Source of the DNA: Bradyrhizobium sp. Arg816
GTDB lineage: Bacteria; Pseudomonadota; Alphaproteobacteria; Rhizobiales; Xanthobacteraceae
Direction: 5' to 3'
NCBI RefSeq assembly: GCF_029989365.1
Contig: NZ_JAPRAQ010000007.1
Span: 310,001 to 374,000, forward strand
Length of the DNA stretch: 64,000 nt
This document shows positions 45,510 through 54,385 of the stretch, piece after piece; position 1 is the first letter of the stretch; every line of letters starts with the position of its first letter. The notes below the pieces were generated by a model. That model ran no database searches. It was not told where the DNA came from and saw only the letters and a list, made by a program, of their open reading frames with translations. The position numbers and the translations under genes were made by a program.

Positions 45510-46767
45510 ATGCGTCGTATCGTCGTGACGGGAATGGGGGCGGTGTCGCCGCTCGGCTGTGGTGTTGAACTCTCCTGGCGCCGGCTGCTGGCCGGCCAGA
45601 GCGGGCTGCGCCCTCTGCCGGAATGGTCGCAGGCACTGCCCGCCCGCATTGCCGGTCTCGTCCCCGACAAGGCCGAAGATGCCGAAGGCGGCTTCGATCC
45701 CGCGCAAGCCGCCGCGCCAAAAGACCAGCGCAAGATGGACCGCTTCATCCTGTTCGCCCTGCTAGCGACCGCAGAGGCGGTCGCGCAGGCCGGATGGACG
45801 CCGCAGGACGCGAGCGCACAGGAACGCACCGCGACGATCATCGCTTCCGGCGTCGGCGGCTTCCCGGCAATGGCGGAGGCGGTGCGCATCACCGAGCAGC
45901 GCGGCGCGCGACGGCTCTCGCCTTTCACGATCCCCTCGTTTCTCGCCAATCTCGCCGCCGGCCACGTCTCGATCAAATACGGCTACAAGGGCGCGCTGGG
46001 CACACCGGTCACGGCCTGTGCCGCCGGCGTCCAGGCGATCGGCGATGCCGCGCGCATGATCCGCGCAGGCGAAGCCGATGTCGCGATCTGCGGCGGCGCG
46101 GAGGCCTGCATCGATATCGTCAGCATCGGCGGCTTTGCCGCGGCACGCGCGCTGTCGAGCGGATTCAACGACGAGCCCGCGCGCGCCTCGCGCCCGTTCG
46201 ATCGCGATCGCGACGGCTTTGTCATGGGCGAAGGCGCGGGCATCCTGGTGATCGAGGAGCTGGAGCATGCACTGGCGCGCGGCGCCTCCCCGATTGCGGA
46301 GATGCTACGGCACGACGGCCGACGCCTATCACATGACGTCGGGCCCGCCCGACGGCGACGGCGCCCGCCGCGCCATGGAGCTCGCGCTGCGCCAGGCGAA
46401 CCTTGCCCCCGCGGATTTGCAGCATCTGAACGCGCATGCGACGTCGACGCCGGCCGGCGACGAAAGCGAGCTCGGCGCGATCGTCGCGCTGTTCGGCCGC
46501 AACCGGAACATCGCGGTGAGCGCGACCAAATCGGCCACCGGCCATCTGCTCGGCGCCGCCGGCGGCCTCGAGGCGATCTTCGCTATCCTCGCCTTGCGCG
46601 ACCAGGTCGCGCCGCCGACGCTCAATCTCGAAAACGCAGATCCCGGCGCGGAGGGCATCGACATCGTCTCAGGCAGCGCCCGGCCGATGCCGATGCTCAA
46701 CGCCATCTCCAATGGATTTGGCTTCGGCGGGGTGAATGCCAGCGCGATCTTCCGCCGGATGGGCTGA
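45510..46767 (+). pseudogene. FabF-type beta-ketoacyl synthase, interrupted by a frameshift
   Basis: The first frame (45510-46304) encodes about 265 residues of a FabF-like ketosynthase: RRIVVTGMGAVSPLGCG, active-site Cys in VTACAAGVQAI, and FVMGEGAGILVIEELEHA. At 46304-46306 the reading switches frame; the remainder (46306-46767) continues YGTTADAYHMTSGPPDG, NAHATSTPAGDESE with the first His, SATKSATGHLLGAAGGLEA with the second His, and FGFGGVNAS. Compared with the usual GYG-T/S-ADAYHMT, the net change is most simply a 5-base loss. All three catalytic residues survive. Because both parts are well preserved, the shift is recent or a sequence error. Confidence 0.8.
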
Positions 46768-46811
46768 ACAAGAGGCCTTGCAATCGCAGCACGCTTCGTT
46801 ACCAAAACGGG

Positions 46812-47444
46812 ATGATCGAAACGAATTTCTGGCTGTTCCTGGCCGCAGCGTGCCTCATTGCCGCCGTTCCCGGCCCCGGCATCTTCTATGTCGCGGCACG
46901 GACCTTGTCGGAGGGACGCGCCAGCGGCTTTGCGTCAACCGCGGGCACGGCGCTGGGCGGGCTGGTTCATGTCGTCGCGGGCAGCCTCGGCATCTCCGCG
47001 ATCATCCTTGCCAGTGCGGAGCTGTTTGCCGCCGTAAAATTCATCGGCGCGCTCTATCTGATCTGGCTCGGTATCAAGACCTTCCGCACCGCCGGCCGCG
47101 CGCTCTCGCTGGAGAGCGAGCCCGTCGGCGACAGGCGCGCGTTCCGCGACGGCGTGCTGGTCGAGGCGCTGAACCCGAAGACCGCCGCATTCTTCCTCGC
47201 CTTCATTCCGCAGTTCCTCGATCCCGCCGGGTCGAGCCCCACGCTGCAATTCATCGTGCTCGGCGCGATCTCGGTGATCCTGAACACGCTCGCCGATGTC
47301 GTCGTGGTGCTGATGGCAACTGCAACGCGCACGCAGCTGATTGGCAGGCCGCATCTGATGCGGCGTCTCGCGCAGGGCTCGGGCGTCTTCATCGCCGGCC
47401 TTGGCCTCTCGCTCGCGCTGGCGCGGCGGCCGGTGAATGGGTAG
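46812..47444 (+). CDS. LysE family exporter
   Basis: A 210-residue membrane protein of the LysE/RhtB amino-acid exporter family: six hydrophobic segments, VPGPGIFYVAARTLSEGR near the start (the family Pro-Gly-Pro motif), and DGVLVEALNPKTAAFFLAF in the middle. Export of an amino acid or small metabolite is expected, but the substrate is unknown. It starts about 45 bp after the ketosynthase pseudogene and is followed 14 bp later by an alpha/beta hydrolase, so all are likely one operon headed by the HxlR gene. Confidence 0.88.
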   Translation: MIETNFWLFLAAACLIAAVPGPGIFYVAARTLSEGRASGFASTAGTALGGLVHVVAGSLGISAIILASAELFAAVKFIGALYLIWLGIKTFRTAGRALSLESEPVGDRRAFRDGVLVEALNPKTAAFFLAFIPQFLDPAGSSPTLQFIVLGAISVILNTLADVVVVLMATATRTQLIGRPHLMRRLAQGSGVFIAGLGLSLALARRPVNG

Positions 47445-47458
47445 GGGAACGCAACACG

Positions 47459-48331
47459 ATGCTCGCCCCGCAAAGCCGCTTCTACGAATCACACGGCCTG
47501 CGGCTGCACTATGCCGATTGGGGCAATGACGGCGCGCCCGTCGCCATCCTGGTCCATGGCGGCCGCGATCATTGCCGGAGCTGGGACGCCATCGCCCGCT
47601 CGCTTCAGCCGCATTTTCACGTGGTCGCGCCCGATCTGCGCGGTCATGGCGATTCCGACTGGACCAAGGGCGGCAGCTACGCGCTGACCGAGTATGTCTA
47701 TGATCTCGCGCAGCTCATTCGCAGCATCGCAGCGCCTCAAGTGATTCTCATCGGTCATTCCATGGGCGGCATGGTGAGCCTGATCTTTTCAGGGTCGTTC
47801 CCCGAGCTGGTCACGAAGCTCGTCGTGCTCGACGGCGTCACCATGTTGCCGGACACCGCCAAGGCGCCGACGCATGAGCGCATCAGCAAATGGGTCAGCC
47901 AGCTCGACAGGCTGCACGACCGCACGCCGCGCCGCTATTCGACCCTCGAAGACGCGGCCGCGCAGATGGTGCTTCACAACAAGCGCCTCGCCCGCGACCT
48001 CGCGCTGCATCTTGCAACGCACGGCGCGCGGCGGAACGAGGACGGCACCTATAGCTGGAAGTTCGATCCCTACCAGCGCGCCTCTGCGCCGCACCGGCTC
48101 TGGCCGGACGATCACGTGGCGCTGTGGTCGCGCATCACCAGTCCGACGCTGCTGCTGAATGCCGGGGAAAGCTTTCTCGCGGGCGCCAGGGCCGCAGGCC
48201 TGGAACGCTATTTCCCGCAGGCGCGTGTCAAGACCATCGCCGGCGCGGGGCACTGGCTGCAGCATGACAAGCCGCAAGAGGTGTTGGGTGAGATCCGGCG
48301 GTTTCTCGGGCTGGCCGAAGAGAGCGGCTAG
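47459..48331 (+). CDS. Alpha/beta hydrolase
   Basis: A 290-residue alpha/beta hydrolase. The catalytic Ser is in LIGHSMGGMVS, the His in GAGHWLQHDKP, and an oxyanion-type HGGRD follows the first strand. The layout resembles epoxide hydrolase or haloalkane dehalogenase-like enzymes with a helical cap around residues 125-210. Substrate unknown. ATG 47459 follows GGGGAA; it is the last gene of the HxlR-ketosynthase-LysE-hydrolase run. A repeat follows the stop codon. Confidence 0.87.
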   Translation: MLAPQSRFYESHGLRLHYADWGNDGAPVAILVHGGRDHCRSWDAIARSLQPHFHVVAPDLRGHGDSDWTKGGSYALTEYVYDLAQLIRSIAAPQVILIGHSMGGMVSLIFSGSFPELVTKLVVLDGVTMLPDTAKAPTHERISKWVSQLDRLHDRTPRRYSTLEDAAAQMVLHNKRLARDLALHLATHGARRNEDGTYSWKFDPYQRASAPHRLWPDDHVALWSRITSPTLLLNAGESFLAGARAAGLERYFPQARVKTIAGAGHWLQHDKPQEVLGEIRRFLGLAEESG

Positions 48332-48340
48332 CTCCACTGC

Positions 48341-48424
48341 CGTAGGGTGGGCAAAGGCGCGAGAGCGCCGTGCCCACCATGCTTTCAGTTCGGGCGGTAG
48401 AAGTGGTGGGCACGCTTCGCTTTG
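48341..48424. repeat. Dispersed palindromic repeat, GTAGGGTGGGCAAAG family, truncated copy 4 of 4
   Basis: Starts CGTAGGGTGGGCAAAGGCG and has the inner GTGCCCACC and GGTGGGCAC arms, but the expected right end CCCACCCTACG is missing; a different repeat begins at once. Confidence 0.8.
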
Positions 48425-48427
48425 AAT

Positions 48428-48510
48428 CGTAGCCCGGATGAAGCGCAGCGTAATCCGGGGCCGCTGCGGCGGAAGAATCCCGGATTGCGCTTCGCTCCAT
48501 CCGGGCTACG
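48428..48510. repeat. CGTAGCCCGGATG palindromic repeat
   Basis: Left CGTAGCCCGGATGAAGCGCA and right GCGCTTCGCTCCATCCGGG followed by CTACG are inverted; the middle has AATCCGGGG and ATCCCGGATT. It joins directly to the truncated repeat at 48341, forming a composite element. Confidence 0.8.
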
Positions 48511-48530
48511 TATCGCGGCCGGGGAGATAC

Positions 48531-49415
48531 CTAGCTCAACGTCCCCGCATGCACCCACCAGCCGGGGTGGTCGCGCCGGATCTTTTCCGCGGCGGCGTGC
48601 GCCTCGTTCGCTGCGCCGTAGATCGCAAAGCACGTCGCGCCGGAGCCGGACATGCGGGCAAGCTTGACGCCGGCGGAGTCACGCAAGGCTTCGAGCACCA
48701 CGCCGATCACCGGCTCGATGCGCAGCGCAGGGGCTTCGAGATCGTTGGCCACGGTTTCGAGAACGTCGAGCCAATCGGCAACGGAGGCGCCCTCGTCCGG
48801 CCAGGCCGGCGCGTCGAGGACGGAAGTGGCGCCCACCAGCAATTCGCCGTTGCGCAGGCCCAGCGCCTGGAACACGTCCTTGGTGGCGACCGGCACGCGC
48901 GGATTGACCATCACGCAGGGCATGCTCGGCAGCGCGAGCGGCAGCAGCTGCTCGCCGACGCCGGTCATGTCACAGGCGCGCGAGACCAGGCACACCGGCA
49001 CATCGGCACCGGTCGCGAGCGCGACTTTCTGCAAGCGCGGATCATCGAGCGACAGATTGTTGAGACGCGCGAGCAGCCGCAGCGCCGCCGCGGCATCGGC
49101 CGAGCCGCCGCCGATGCCGGCCGCGACGGGAAGCACCTTGTCGAGCGCGAAGGCCCCGAGCTTCAGGTCCGGCACGGCCTCGGCCAGCAGCATGGCCGCC
49201 TTGACCACGAGATTGTCGGCCATATCGCCGCAGGCCGCGGCCAGCGGCCCGGTGGTGACGAGCTTCAGCTCGCCTCCCGGCTCCAGCGTCAGCTGGTCAG
49301 CACAGTCGGCAAACGCGACCACGCTTTCGAGATCATGATAGCCGTCGGCGCGACGGCCGACGACGCGAAGGCTCAGATTGACCTTCGCGCGCCCTTCTTC
49401 AATCAACGCCGACAT
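48531..49415 (-). CDS. ispE: 4-diphosphocytidyl-2-C-methyl-D-erythritol kinase
   Basis: A 294-residue GHMP kinase of the non-mevalonate isoprenoid route. It phosphorylates the 2-hydroxyl of CDP-methylerythritol. The N-terminal EEGRAKVNLSLRVVGRRADGYH carries the conserved Lys and the loop D-G-Y-H, the ATP motif is PVAAGIGGGSADAAAALR, and the GHMP motif 3 is RMSGSGATCFAIYG. The length is usual. The TPR gene upstream on the same strand is about 100 bp away, with a repeat between them. It stands apart from the other isoprenoid gene in the window (43643). Confidence 0.95.
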   Translation of the reverse strand: MSALIEEGRAKVNLSLRVVGRRADGYHDLESVVAFADCADQLTLEPGGELKLVTTGPLAAACGDMADNLVVKAAMLLAEAVPDLKLGAFALDKVLPVAAGIGGGSADAAAALRLLARLNNLSLDDPRLQKVALATGADVPVCLVSRACDMTGVGEQLLPLALPSMPCVMVNPRVPVATKDVFQALGLRNGELLVGATSVLDAPAWPDEGASVADWLDVLETVANDLEAPALRIEPVIGVVLEALRDSAGVKLARMSGSGATCFAIYGAANEAHAAAEKIRRDHPGWWVHAGTLS

Positions 49416-49449
49416 TGGCGATCAGCCCCCAAACGCACTTCACTCTCTC

Positions 49450-49519
49450 GCATGATCTCCGCGCAAACGCTCCGCGTTTGTCGCGCGGGAAAACCGCTAC
49501 ACACTTTTCCGGATCATGC
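49450..49519. repeat. GCATGATC...GATCATGC palindromic repeat
   Basis: Terminal arms GCATGATC and GATCATGC enclose AAACGCTCCGCGTTT (a second palindrome) and AAAACCGCTACACACTTTTC. This fits a recurrent bradyrhizobial intergenic element; here it lies between ispE and the TPR gene. Confidence 0.6.
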
Positions 49520-49522
49520 GGA

Positions 49523-51316
49523 TTAGCCGCCCTTGCCGTCGTCCTTCTTCTTGTCCGCCTGCGCGGCCGAAGAGTTCGAATCGTCGGTCATACCGTTGGA
49601 GATCTTGGCCTCGATCTTCGGAAGCTCCTCCGGCTCAGGCTTGAGATCGCGCGCGTGGGCCCACTGGAATTTCGCTTCCAGCGTGCGGCCGACGCGCCAA
49701 TAGGCATCGCCAAGGTGATCGTTGATGGTGGGATCCTCGGGCTTGAGGTCGATCGCGCGCTCGAGGTTCTTCACCGCCTCTTCGTAATTGCCGATGCGGT
49801 AATAGGCCCAGCCGAGGGAGTCGACGATGTAGCCATCGTCGGGACGCTGCTCGACGGCGCGCTTGATCATCTTCATGCCTTCGTCGAGATTCACGCCCTG
49901 GTCGATCCAGGAATAGCCGAGATAGTTGAGGACGTGCGGCTGGTCGGGCTGGAGCTCGAGCGCCTTCTTCATGTCGGCTTCGGCCTTGCTCCACTCCTTA
50001 GAGCGCTCCTCGCAGATGCCGCGATAATAATACCAGACGCTGTTGGCCTTGTCGTTGCCGGCCGGCAGCACATCGACGCCCCGCGAATAGGTCGCGCCGC
50101 AATCGCCGAACTTCTTGCGGCCGCGCTCGATATTGCCGAGCGCCATGATGGCTTCGAGATCCTTGGAATCGTCCGATGTGACGCCCTTGAGGATCTTGAT
50201 CGCCTCGTCGGTGCGGTCGGCGGAATCCAGATCGATCGCGAGCTGGATCTGCGCGTTGCGCTTCAACGGCGAGGTCGCGGGCACCCGCTCATAAACCTTG
50301 ATCGCCATCTGCGGTCGCTTCACCGATTCATAGAGATCGGCGAGCGAGAGCAGCGCCAGCGGATGGGTCGGCTGGAGATAGAGCGAGAGCTGGAGATAGA
50401 CCAGCGCCAGATCCTCGCCGCCGCGGCGGGTCAGCGTGGCGCCGATGCCGTAGAGCGCTTCGGCGGCACCGGCTTGGGCGGAGTCGGCCAGCGGCGGCAT
50501 CTTCTTGCCGGCCTTGGTGTCGCGCAGGCCTTCCACGATCAGCGGATGGCGGGCGAGCTTCTTGTCGAAAGCCAGGTAGACGGTGGTCGCGGCCGCGGAA
50601 TCCTTGTTGCGCGACAGCCAGCGCGCATAGGCCTCGGTGACGCGCAGCATGGAATCATCGAGCTTGTAGGCGCGCTCGAAGCGGACGCCGGCGTCCTTCT
50701 CCTTGCCGGAGAGCTCTAGGATCATGCCGGCATGGAGGTCCTTGAACAGCGGATACCATTCCGGACCGGCGAGCTTGTCGATGGTGGCGACGCCGCCCTT
50801 GGCATCGCCCGCGCCATAGGCGGCCCAGCCGGACAGCAGCGTGGCGACGAGATCGGTGATCGGACCGCGGATCGACTGGTTGATGTTGGTTTGCGCGGTC
50901 GCGTATTTCTTCATCTTGAGATCGTGCACCCCGACGACGAGACGCGCGACGCGGTTGGTCTTGTCGATGGTCAGGACGCGCTCGGCGAGCTTGACCGCCT
51001 CGTCGATGTCACCGTCGGCAACCGACGAGATGAAGGCGCGATCGAGCAGCTCGTTGTTCTTGGGATCGGTGCGGAGCGCCGAGCGGTAGAAGGCGGCGGC
51101 CGAGGCCGCATCGCGCTCGACGCTGGCGTGGCGGGCAGCGAGATAGCTGCCGGAGGTCGTCAGCGACTTCAGATCGTTCCGGGTCGGAAATTGCGCCGCC
51201 GTGTCGGACGGATGGTCCGGCGTCTGCGCCAGGACCGCGCCGGGGACCGTCGCAATCGCGGTGCCCATGAGGGCGATGGCGGCAACAGTCCAGCGGTTGA
51301 AACGATTTGAGAACAT
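49523..51316 (-). CDS. TPR-repeat exported protein (597 aa)
   Basis: A 597-residue protein with a signal peptide (about 1-28, AIALMGTAIATVPGAVLAQ) and about a dozen tetratricopeptide repeats through the rest, for example ALVYLQLSLYLQPTHPLALL, EADMKKALELQPDQPHVLNY and AVKNLERAIDLKPEDPTIND. The repeat surface usually binds other proteins; a periplasmic or outer-membrane assembly role is probable but not shown. The chain ends in a Lys/Asp-rich tail (ADKKKDDGKGG). I chose ATG 51316 because it gives the signal peptide. It stands alone between two gaps. Confidence 0.85.
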   Translation of the reverse strand: MFSNRFNRWTVAAIALMGTAIATVPGAVLAQTPDHPSDTAAQFPTRNDLKSLTTSGSYLAARHASVERDAASAAAFYRSALRTDPKNNELLDRAFISSVADGDIDEAVKLAERVLTIDKTNRVARLVVGVHDLKMKKYATAQTNINQSIRGPITDLVATLLSGWAAYGAGDAKGGVATIDKLAGPEWYPLFKDLHAGMILELSGKEKDAGVRFERAYKLDDSMLRVTEAYARWLSRNKDSAAATTVYLAFDKKLARHPLIVEGLRDTKAGKKMPPLADSAQAGAAEALYGIGATLTRRGGEDLALVYLQLSLYLQPTHPLALLSLADLYESVKRPQMAIKVYERVPATSPLKRNAQIQLAIDLDSADRTDEAIKILKGVTSDDSKDLEAIMALGNIERGRKKFGDCGATYSRGVDVLPAGNDKANSVWYYYRGICEERSKEWSKAEADMKKALELQPDQPHVLNYLGYSWIDQGVNLDEGMKMIKRAVEQRPDDGYIVDSLGWAYYRIGNYEEAVKNLERAIDLKPEDPTINDHLGDAYWRVGRTLEAKFQWAHARDLKPEPEELPKIEAKISNGMTDDSNSSAAQADKKKDDGKGG

Positions 51317-51645
51317 CAGGGGCTCGCCTTGAGTTGTAGTGCCTGGGTTTGCAGCAGTAGGCCGTATCGCATGCGAACGCGGCCGGTGGCATGGGGACCC
51401 GGAACCGTTGGGCCGACAATGCCGCTTTTGGCGCTTCACCGCAAGGATTCGGGCATGCGCCCCCCTCCGCACGCCCCAAACCGGCCGACAACGCCCCAAG
51501 ACGCTGCCAACATGGCCTTATCGTGGCCGCGGACCGCACCCCCGGGCCGGTTCTCACGCGAACGTGCGTCACAATGCCGGGGGCACGTCACATTGGCCCC
51601 GGCTTGATCGCTTTGGTCCAATGATCCCGGCTTAGATGGCCTGGC
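51317..51645. other. Gene-free region between the TPR gene and ETF-QO
   Basis: The 329-bp stretch should hold the TPR promoter near 51317-51420 and the 3' end of the ETF-QO transcript. A 14-bp tandem duplication runs into the ETF-QO stop codon (51629-51656). I see no other conserved element. Confidence 0.4.
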
Positions 51646-51656
51646 TTACATGGCCT
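51629..51656. repeat. 14-bp tandem duplication at the ETF-QO stop codon
   Basis: GGCTTAGATGGCCT is followed at once by GGCTTACATGGCCT, one base different. The second copy contains the last Ala-Met codons and stop of ETF-QO. Confidence 0.7.
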
Positions 51657-53307
51657 CGTAGTTCGGACCGCCGCCACCCTCCGGGGGAACCCAGGTGATG
51701 TTGCCGTTGGGGTCCTTCACGTCGCAGGTTTTGCAGTGGACGCAGTTCTGGGCATTGATCTGGAAGCGCGGGCTCGAGCCTTCCTCGACCCACTCATAGA
51801 CGCCGGCCGGGCAATAGCGATTCGAGGGACCGGCGAACACGTCGTGCTCCGAGGTCTTCTGCAGGTTCATGTCGGCGACCTTGAGATGGACCGGCTGGTC
51901 CTCCTCATGATTGGTGTTGGACAGGAACACCGACGAGAGCTTGTCGAACGAGATCTTGCCGTCCGGCTTCGGGTAGTTCTTCGGCGCGTGGCTCTTCGCC
52001 GGATCGAGGGTGGCGCGATCGGGCTTCGCATGCGACTGCGTGCCGAACAGCGAGCCACCGAACAGCGTGTTGCACCACATGTCGAAGCCACCGAGCGCGA
52101 CGCCGAGCACGGTGCCGAACTTCGACCATAGCGGCTTGACGTTGCGGACCAGGAACAGATCCTTGCCGACCGACGAGGACCGCCAGGCGTTCTCGTAGTC
52201 GACGATCTCGTCATTGGCACGACCGGCAGCGAGCGCGGCCGTGACATGCTCAGCGGCGAGCATGCCGGTGCCCATCGCATTGTGCACGCCCTTGATGCGA
52301 GGCACGTTGACGAAGCCGGCCGCGCAGCCGACCAGCGCGCCGCCGGGGAAGCTCAGCTTCGGCACCGACTGGTAGCCGCCTTCGGTGATGGCGCGCGCGC
52401 CATAGGCGAGCCGCTTGGCGCCCTCGAAGGTGCCGCGGATCGAGGGATGGGTCTTGAAGCGCTGGAACTCGTCGAACGGCGACAGATACGGATCGTCGTA
52501 GTTCAGATGCACGACGAAGCCGACGGCGACGAGATTGTCGTCATAGTGATAGAGGAACGAGCCGCCGCCGGTCTTGAGGTCGAGCGGCCAGCCGAACGAA
52601 TGCTGGATCATGCCCTTCTGGTGCTTGGCGGGATCGATCTGCCAGACTTCCTTGAGGCCGATGCCGAATTTGCCCGGCTCGCTGTTGGTATCGAGCGCAA
52701 ACTTCGCGATCAGCTGCTTGGTCAGGCTGCCGCGCGCGCCTTCGGCGAACAGCGTGTACTTGCCGAGCAATTCCATGCCACGGGTGAAGGAGTCCTTCGG
52801 CTTGCCGTCGCGGCCGATGCCCATGTCGCCGGTGGCGATGCCCTTCACCGCGCCCTGCTCGTCATAGAGCACCTCGGCTGCGGCAAAGCCCGGATAGATC
52901 TCGACGCCGAGCGCCTCGGCCTTGCGCGCCAGCCAGCGGCAGACATTGCCGAGCGAGCCGATATAACAGTGATGATTGTCCATCAGCGGCGGCATGATGA
53001 AGTTCGGCAGCTTGATCGCGCCGCCTCCCGTCATCCAGTAGAAGCGGTCGTCCTTCACCTGCGTCTTCAGCGGACAGTCGGAATCCTCGCGCCAGTCCGG
53101 GATCAGCTTGTCGAGCCCGGCCGGATCGATCACGGCGCCGGAGAGGATGTGCGCACCGACCTCGGAGCCCTTCTCCACCACGACGACGTTGAGATCGGCA
53201 TTGAGCTGCTTCAGCCGGATCGCAGCCGCCAGGCCAGACGGGCCGGCGCCGACGATGACGACGTCGAATTCCATGGATTCGCGCGGGGGAAGTTCTTCGG
53301 TGCTCAT
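51646..53307 (-). CDS. Electron transfer flavoprotein-ubiquinone oxidoreductase
   Basis: A 553-residue membrane-associated flavo-iron-sulfur enzyme that passes electrons from ETF (fatty-acid and amino-acid oxidation) to ubiquinone. The N-terminal FAD site FDVVIVGAGPSGLAAAIRLKQ, the quinone-binding middle with GCAAGFVNVPRIKGVHNAMGTG, and the C-terminal 4Fe-4S ligands in CPAGVYEW and NCVHCKTCDVKDP are all present. The length matches the mitochondrial enzyme (about 550). No ETF subunit genes are next to it. It is divergent from the uracil-DNA glycosylase gene. Confidence 0.95.
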   Translation of the reverse strand: MSTEELPPRESMEFDVVIVGAGPSGLAAAIRLKQLNADLNVVVVEKGSEVGAHILSGAVIDPAGLDKLIPDWREDSDCPLKTQVKDDRFYWMTGGGAIKLPNFIMPPLMDNHHCYIGSLGNVCRWLARKAEALGVEIYPGFAAAEVLYDEQGAVKGIATGDMGIGRDGKPKDSFTRGMELLGKYTLFAEGARGSLTKQLIAKFALDTNSEPGKFGIGLKEVWQIDPAKHQKGMIQHSFGWPLDLKTGGGSFLYHYDDNLVAVGFVVHLNYDDPYLSPFDEFQRFKTHPSIRGTFEGAKRLAYGARAITEGGYQSVPKLSFPGGALVGCAAGFVNVPRIKGVHNAMGTGMLAAEHVTAALAAGRANDEIVDYENAWRSSSVGKDLFLVRNVKPLWSKFGTVLGVALGGFDMWCNTLFGGSLFGTQSHAKPDRATLDPAKSHAPKNYPKPDGKISFDKLSSVFLSNTNHEEDQPVHLKVADMNLQKTSEHDVFAGPSNRYCPAGVYEWVEEGSSPRFQINAQNCVHCKTCDVKDPNGNITWVPPEGGGGPNYEAM

Positions 53308-53446
53308 CTGATCTCAGCCCTTGAGACGGTTCCTCGTCATTTGCGCCCCCTTGTTTCCGATTTTTCCGGGTAGGACAACCACGGAAATGCGTTCCACTGG
53401 GATGCAAGGCACCCCAAACTGATATAGTAAAAGTCTGACTTTCCAA

Positions 53447-54256
53447 ATGATCCCCGAACCCGCACCCACCGTCCGAGAGCTTCTCGCCTTCTATCTGGAG
53501 GCCGGGGTCGACTGCGCGCTCGCGGAGGAACCTGTCGACCGCCTGGCGGAATTGGATGCTCCGCCGCCGGCCCCGCGCGCCGCACCTCCGGTCGAGGCAC
53601 CACGGCCTGTTGCCGCGCCCGCGGTGATGCGCGGCGAGGCCGCACCTGCGCCGGACATTGCGATCGCCTCCGCACGCGAGGCCGCGCGCACCGCGCCGAC
53701 GCTCGAGGCACTGCGCGAGCTGATGCAGAATTTTGAAGGCTGCGCGCTGAAGCACACCGCGACGCGGCTGGTGTTCGCCGACGGCAATCCGCAGGCGCGC
53801 ATCATGTTCGTCGGCGAGGCGCCGGGCCGCGACGAGGACATTGAAGGGCTGCCCTTCGTCGGGCGCAGCGGCAAGCTGCTCGACCTCATGATCGGCGCGA
53901 TCGGCCTCAACCGCACCACCGCCTACATCGCCAACGTGATTCCCTGGCGGCCGCCCGGCAACCGCACGCCGACGCCGCAGGAAACGCAGATCTGCCTGCC
54001 CTTCATCCAGCGCCAGATCGAGCTGGTGAATCCCGACGTGCTGGTGACGCTCGGCAATCCCTCGACGCAGACGCTGCTGTCGACGCGCGAAGGCATCATG
54101 CGCACCCGCGGCCGCTGGTTCGACTACGAGACGGGTGGGCGCACCATCCGCGCGCTGCCGACCTTCCACCCGGCGTATCTCTTGCGTTCGCCATCGTACA
54201 AGCGGCTGGCCTGGCAGGATCTGCGCGCAATCGCGAAGGTGCTGGCGGGCGCGTGA
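53447..54256 (+). CDS. Uracil-DNA glycosylase, family 4-like, lacking two Fe-S ligands
   Basis: A 269-residue protein: residues 1-80 are a Pro/Ala-rich extension, and from about 85 a uracil-DNA glycosylase follows. The active-site motif is FVGEAPGRDEDIEGLPFVG; the second motif TFHPAYLLRSP matches HP-type families. Family 4 enzymes hold a 4Fe-4S cluster with four Cys. Here Cys99 (EGCALK) and Cys183 (QICLPF) remain, but the first ligand position is Phe96 and the third is Trp167 (IPWRPPGNR), so a normal cluster cannot be bound. The enzyme may still act on uracil in DNA. ATG 53447. Confidence 0.87.
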   Translation: MIPEPAPTVRELLAFYLEAGVDCALAEEPVDRLAELDAPPPAPRAAPPVEAPRPVAAPAVMRGEAAPAPDIAIASAREAARTAPTLEALRELMQNFEGCALKHTATRLVFADGNPQARIMFVGEAPGRDEDIEGLPFVGRSGKLLDLMIGAIGLNRTTAYIANVIPWRPPGNRTPTPQETQICLPFIQRQIELVNPDVLVTLGNPSTQTLLSTREGIMRTRGRWFDYETGGRTIRALPTFHPAYLLRSPSYKRLAWQDLRAIAKVLAGA

Positions 54257-54276
54257 GGGACTGAACGCTCCCTCCC

Positions 54277-54362
54277 CGTCATTGCGAGGAGCGAAGCGAC
54301 GAAGCAATCCAGACTATTTCCGCGGAAAGATTCTGAATTGCTTCGCTGCGCACGCAATGACG
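54277..54362. repeat. Palindromic repeat GTCATTGCGAGGAGC...GCAATGACG
   Basis: CGTCATTGCGAGGAGCGAAGC with AAGCAATCCAGA at the left, GAATTGCTTCGCTGCGCACG and CAATGACG at the right. It is a slightly divergent relative of the copies at 33481 and 44751. Confidence 0.8.
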
Positions 54363-54385
54363 AACGGAGAGAGTACGCGCCCGAC

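Noticed and set aside
45489..47444. A 651-residue fusion of ketosynthase and LysE exporter
   Set aside because: After 46304 the frame reads Arg-rich nonsense while the ketosynthase continues in another frame. The LysE part has its own start at 46812. The fusion is an artefact of the frameshift.
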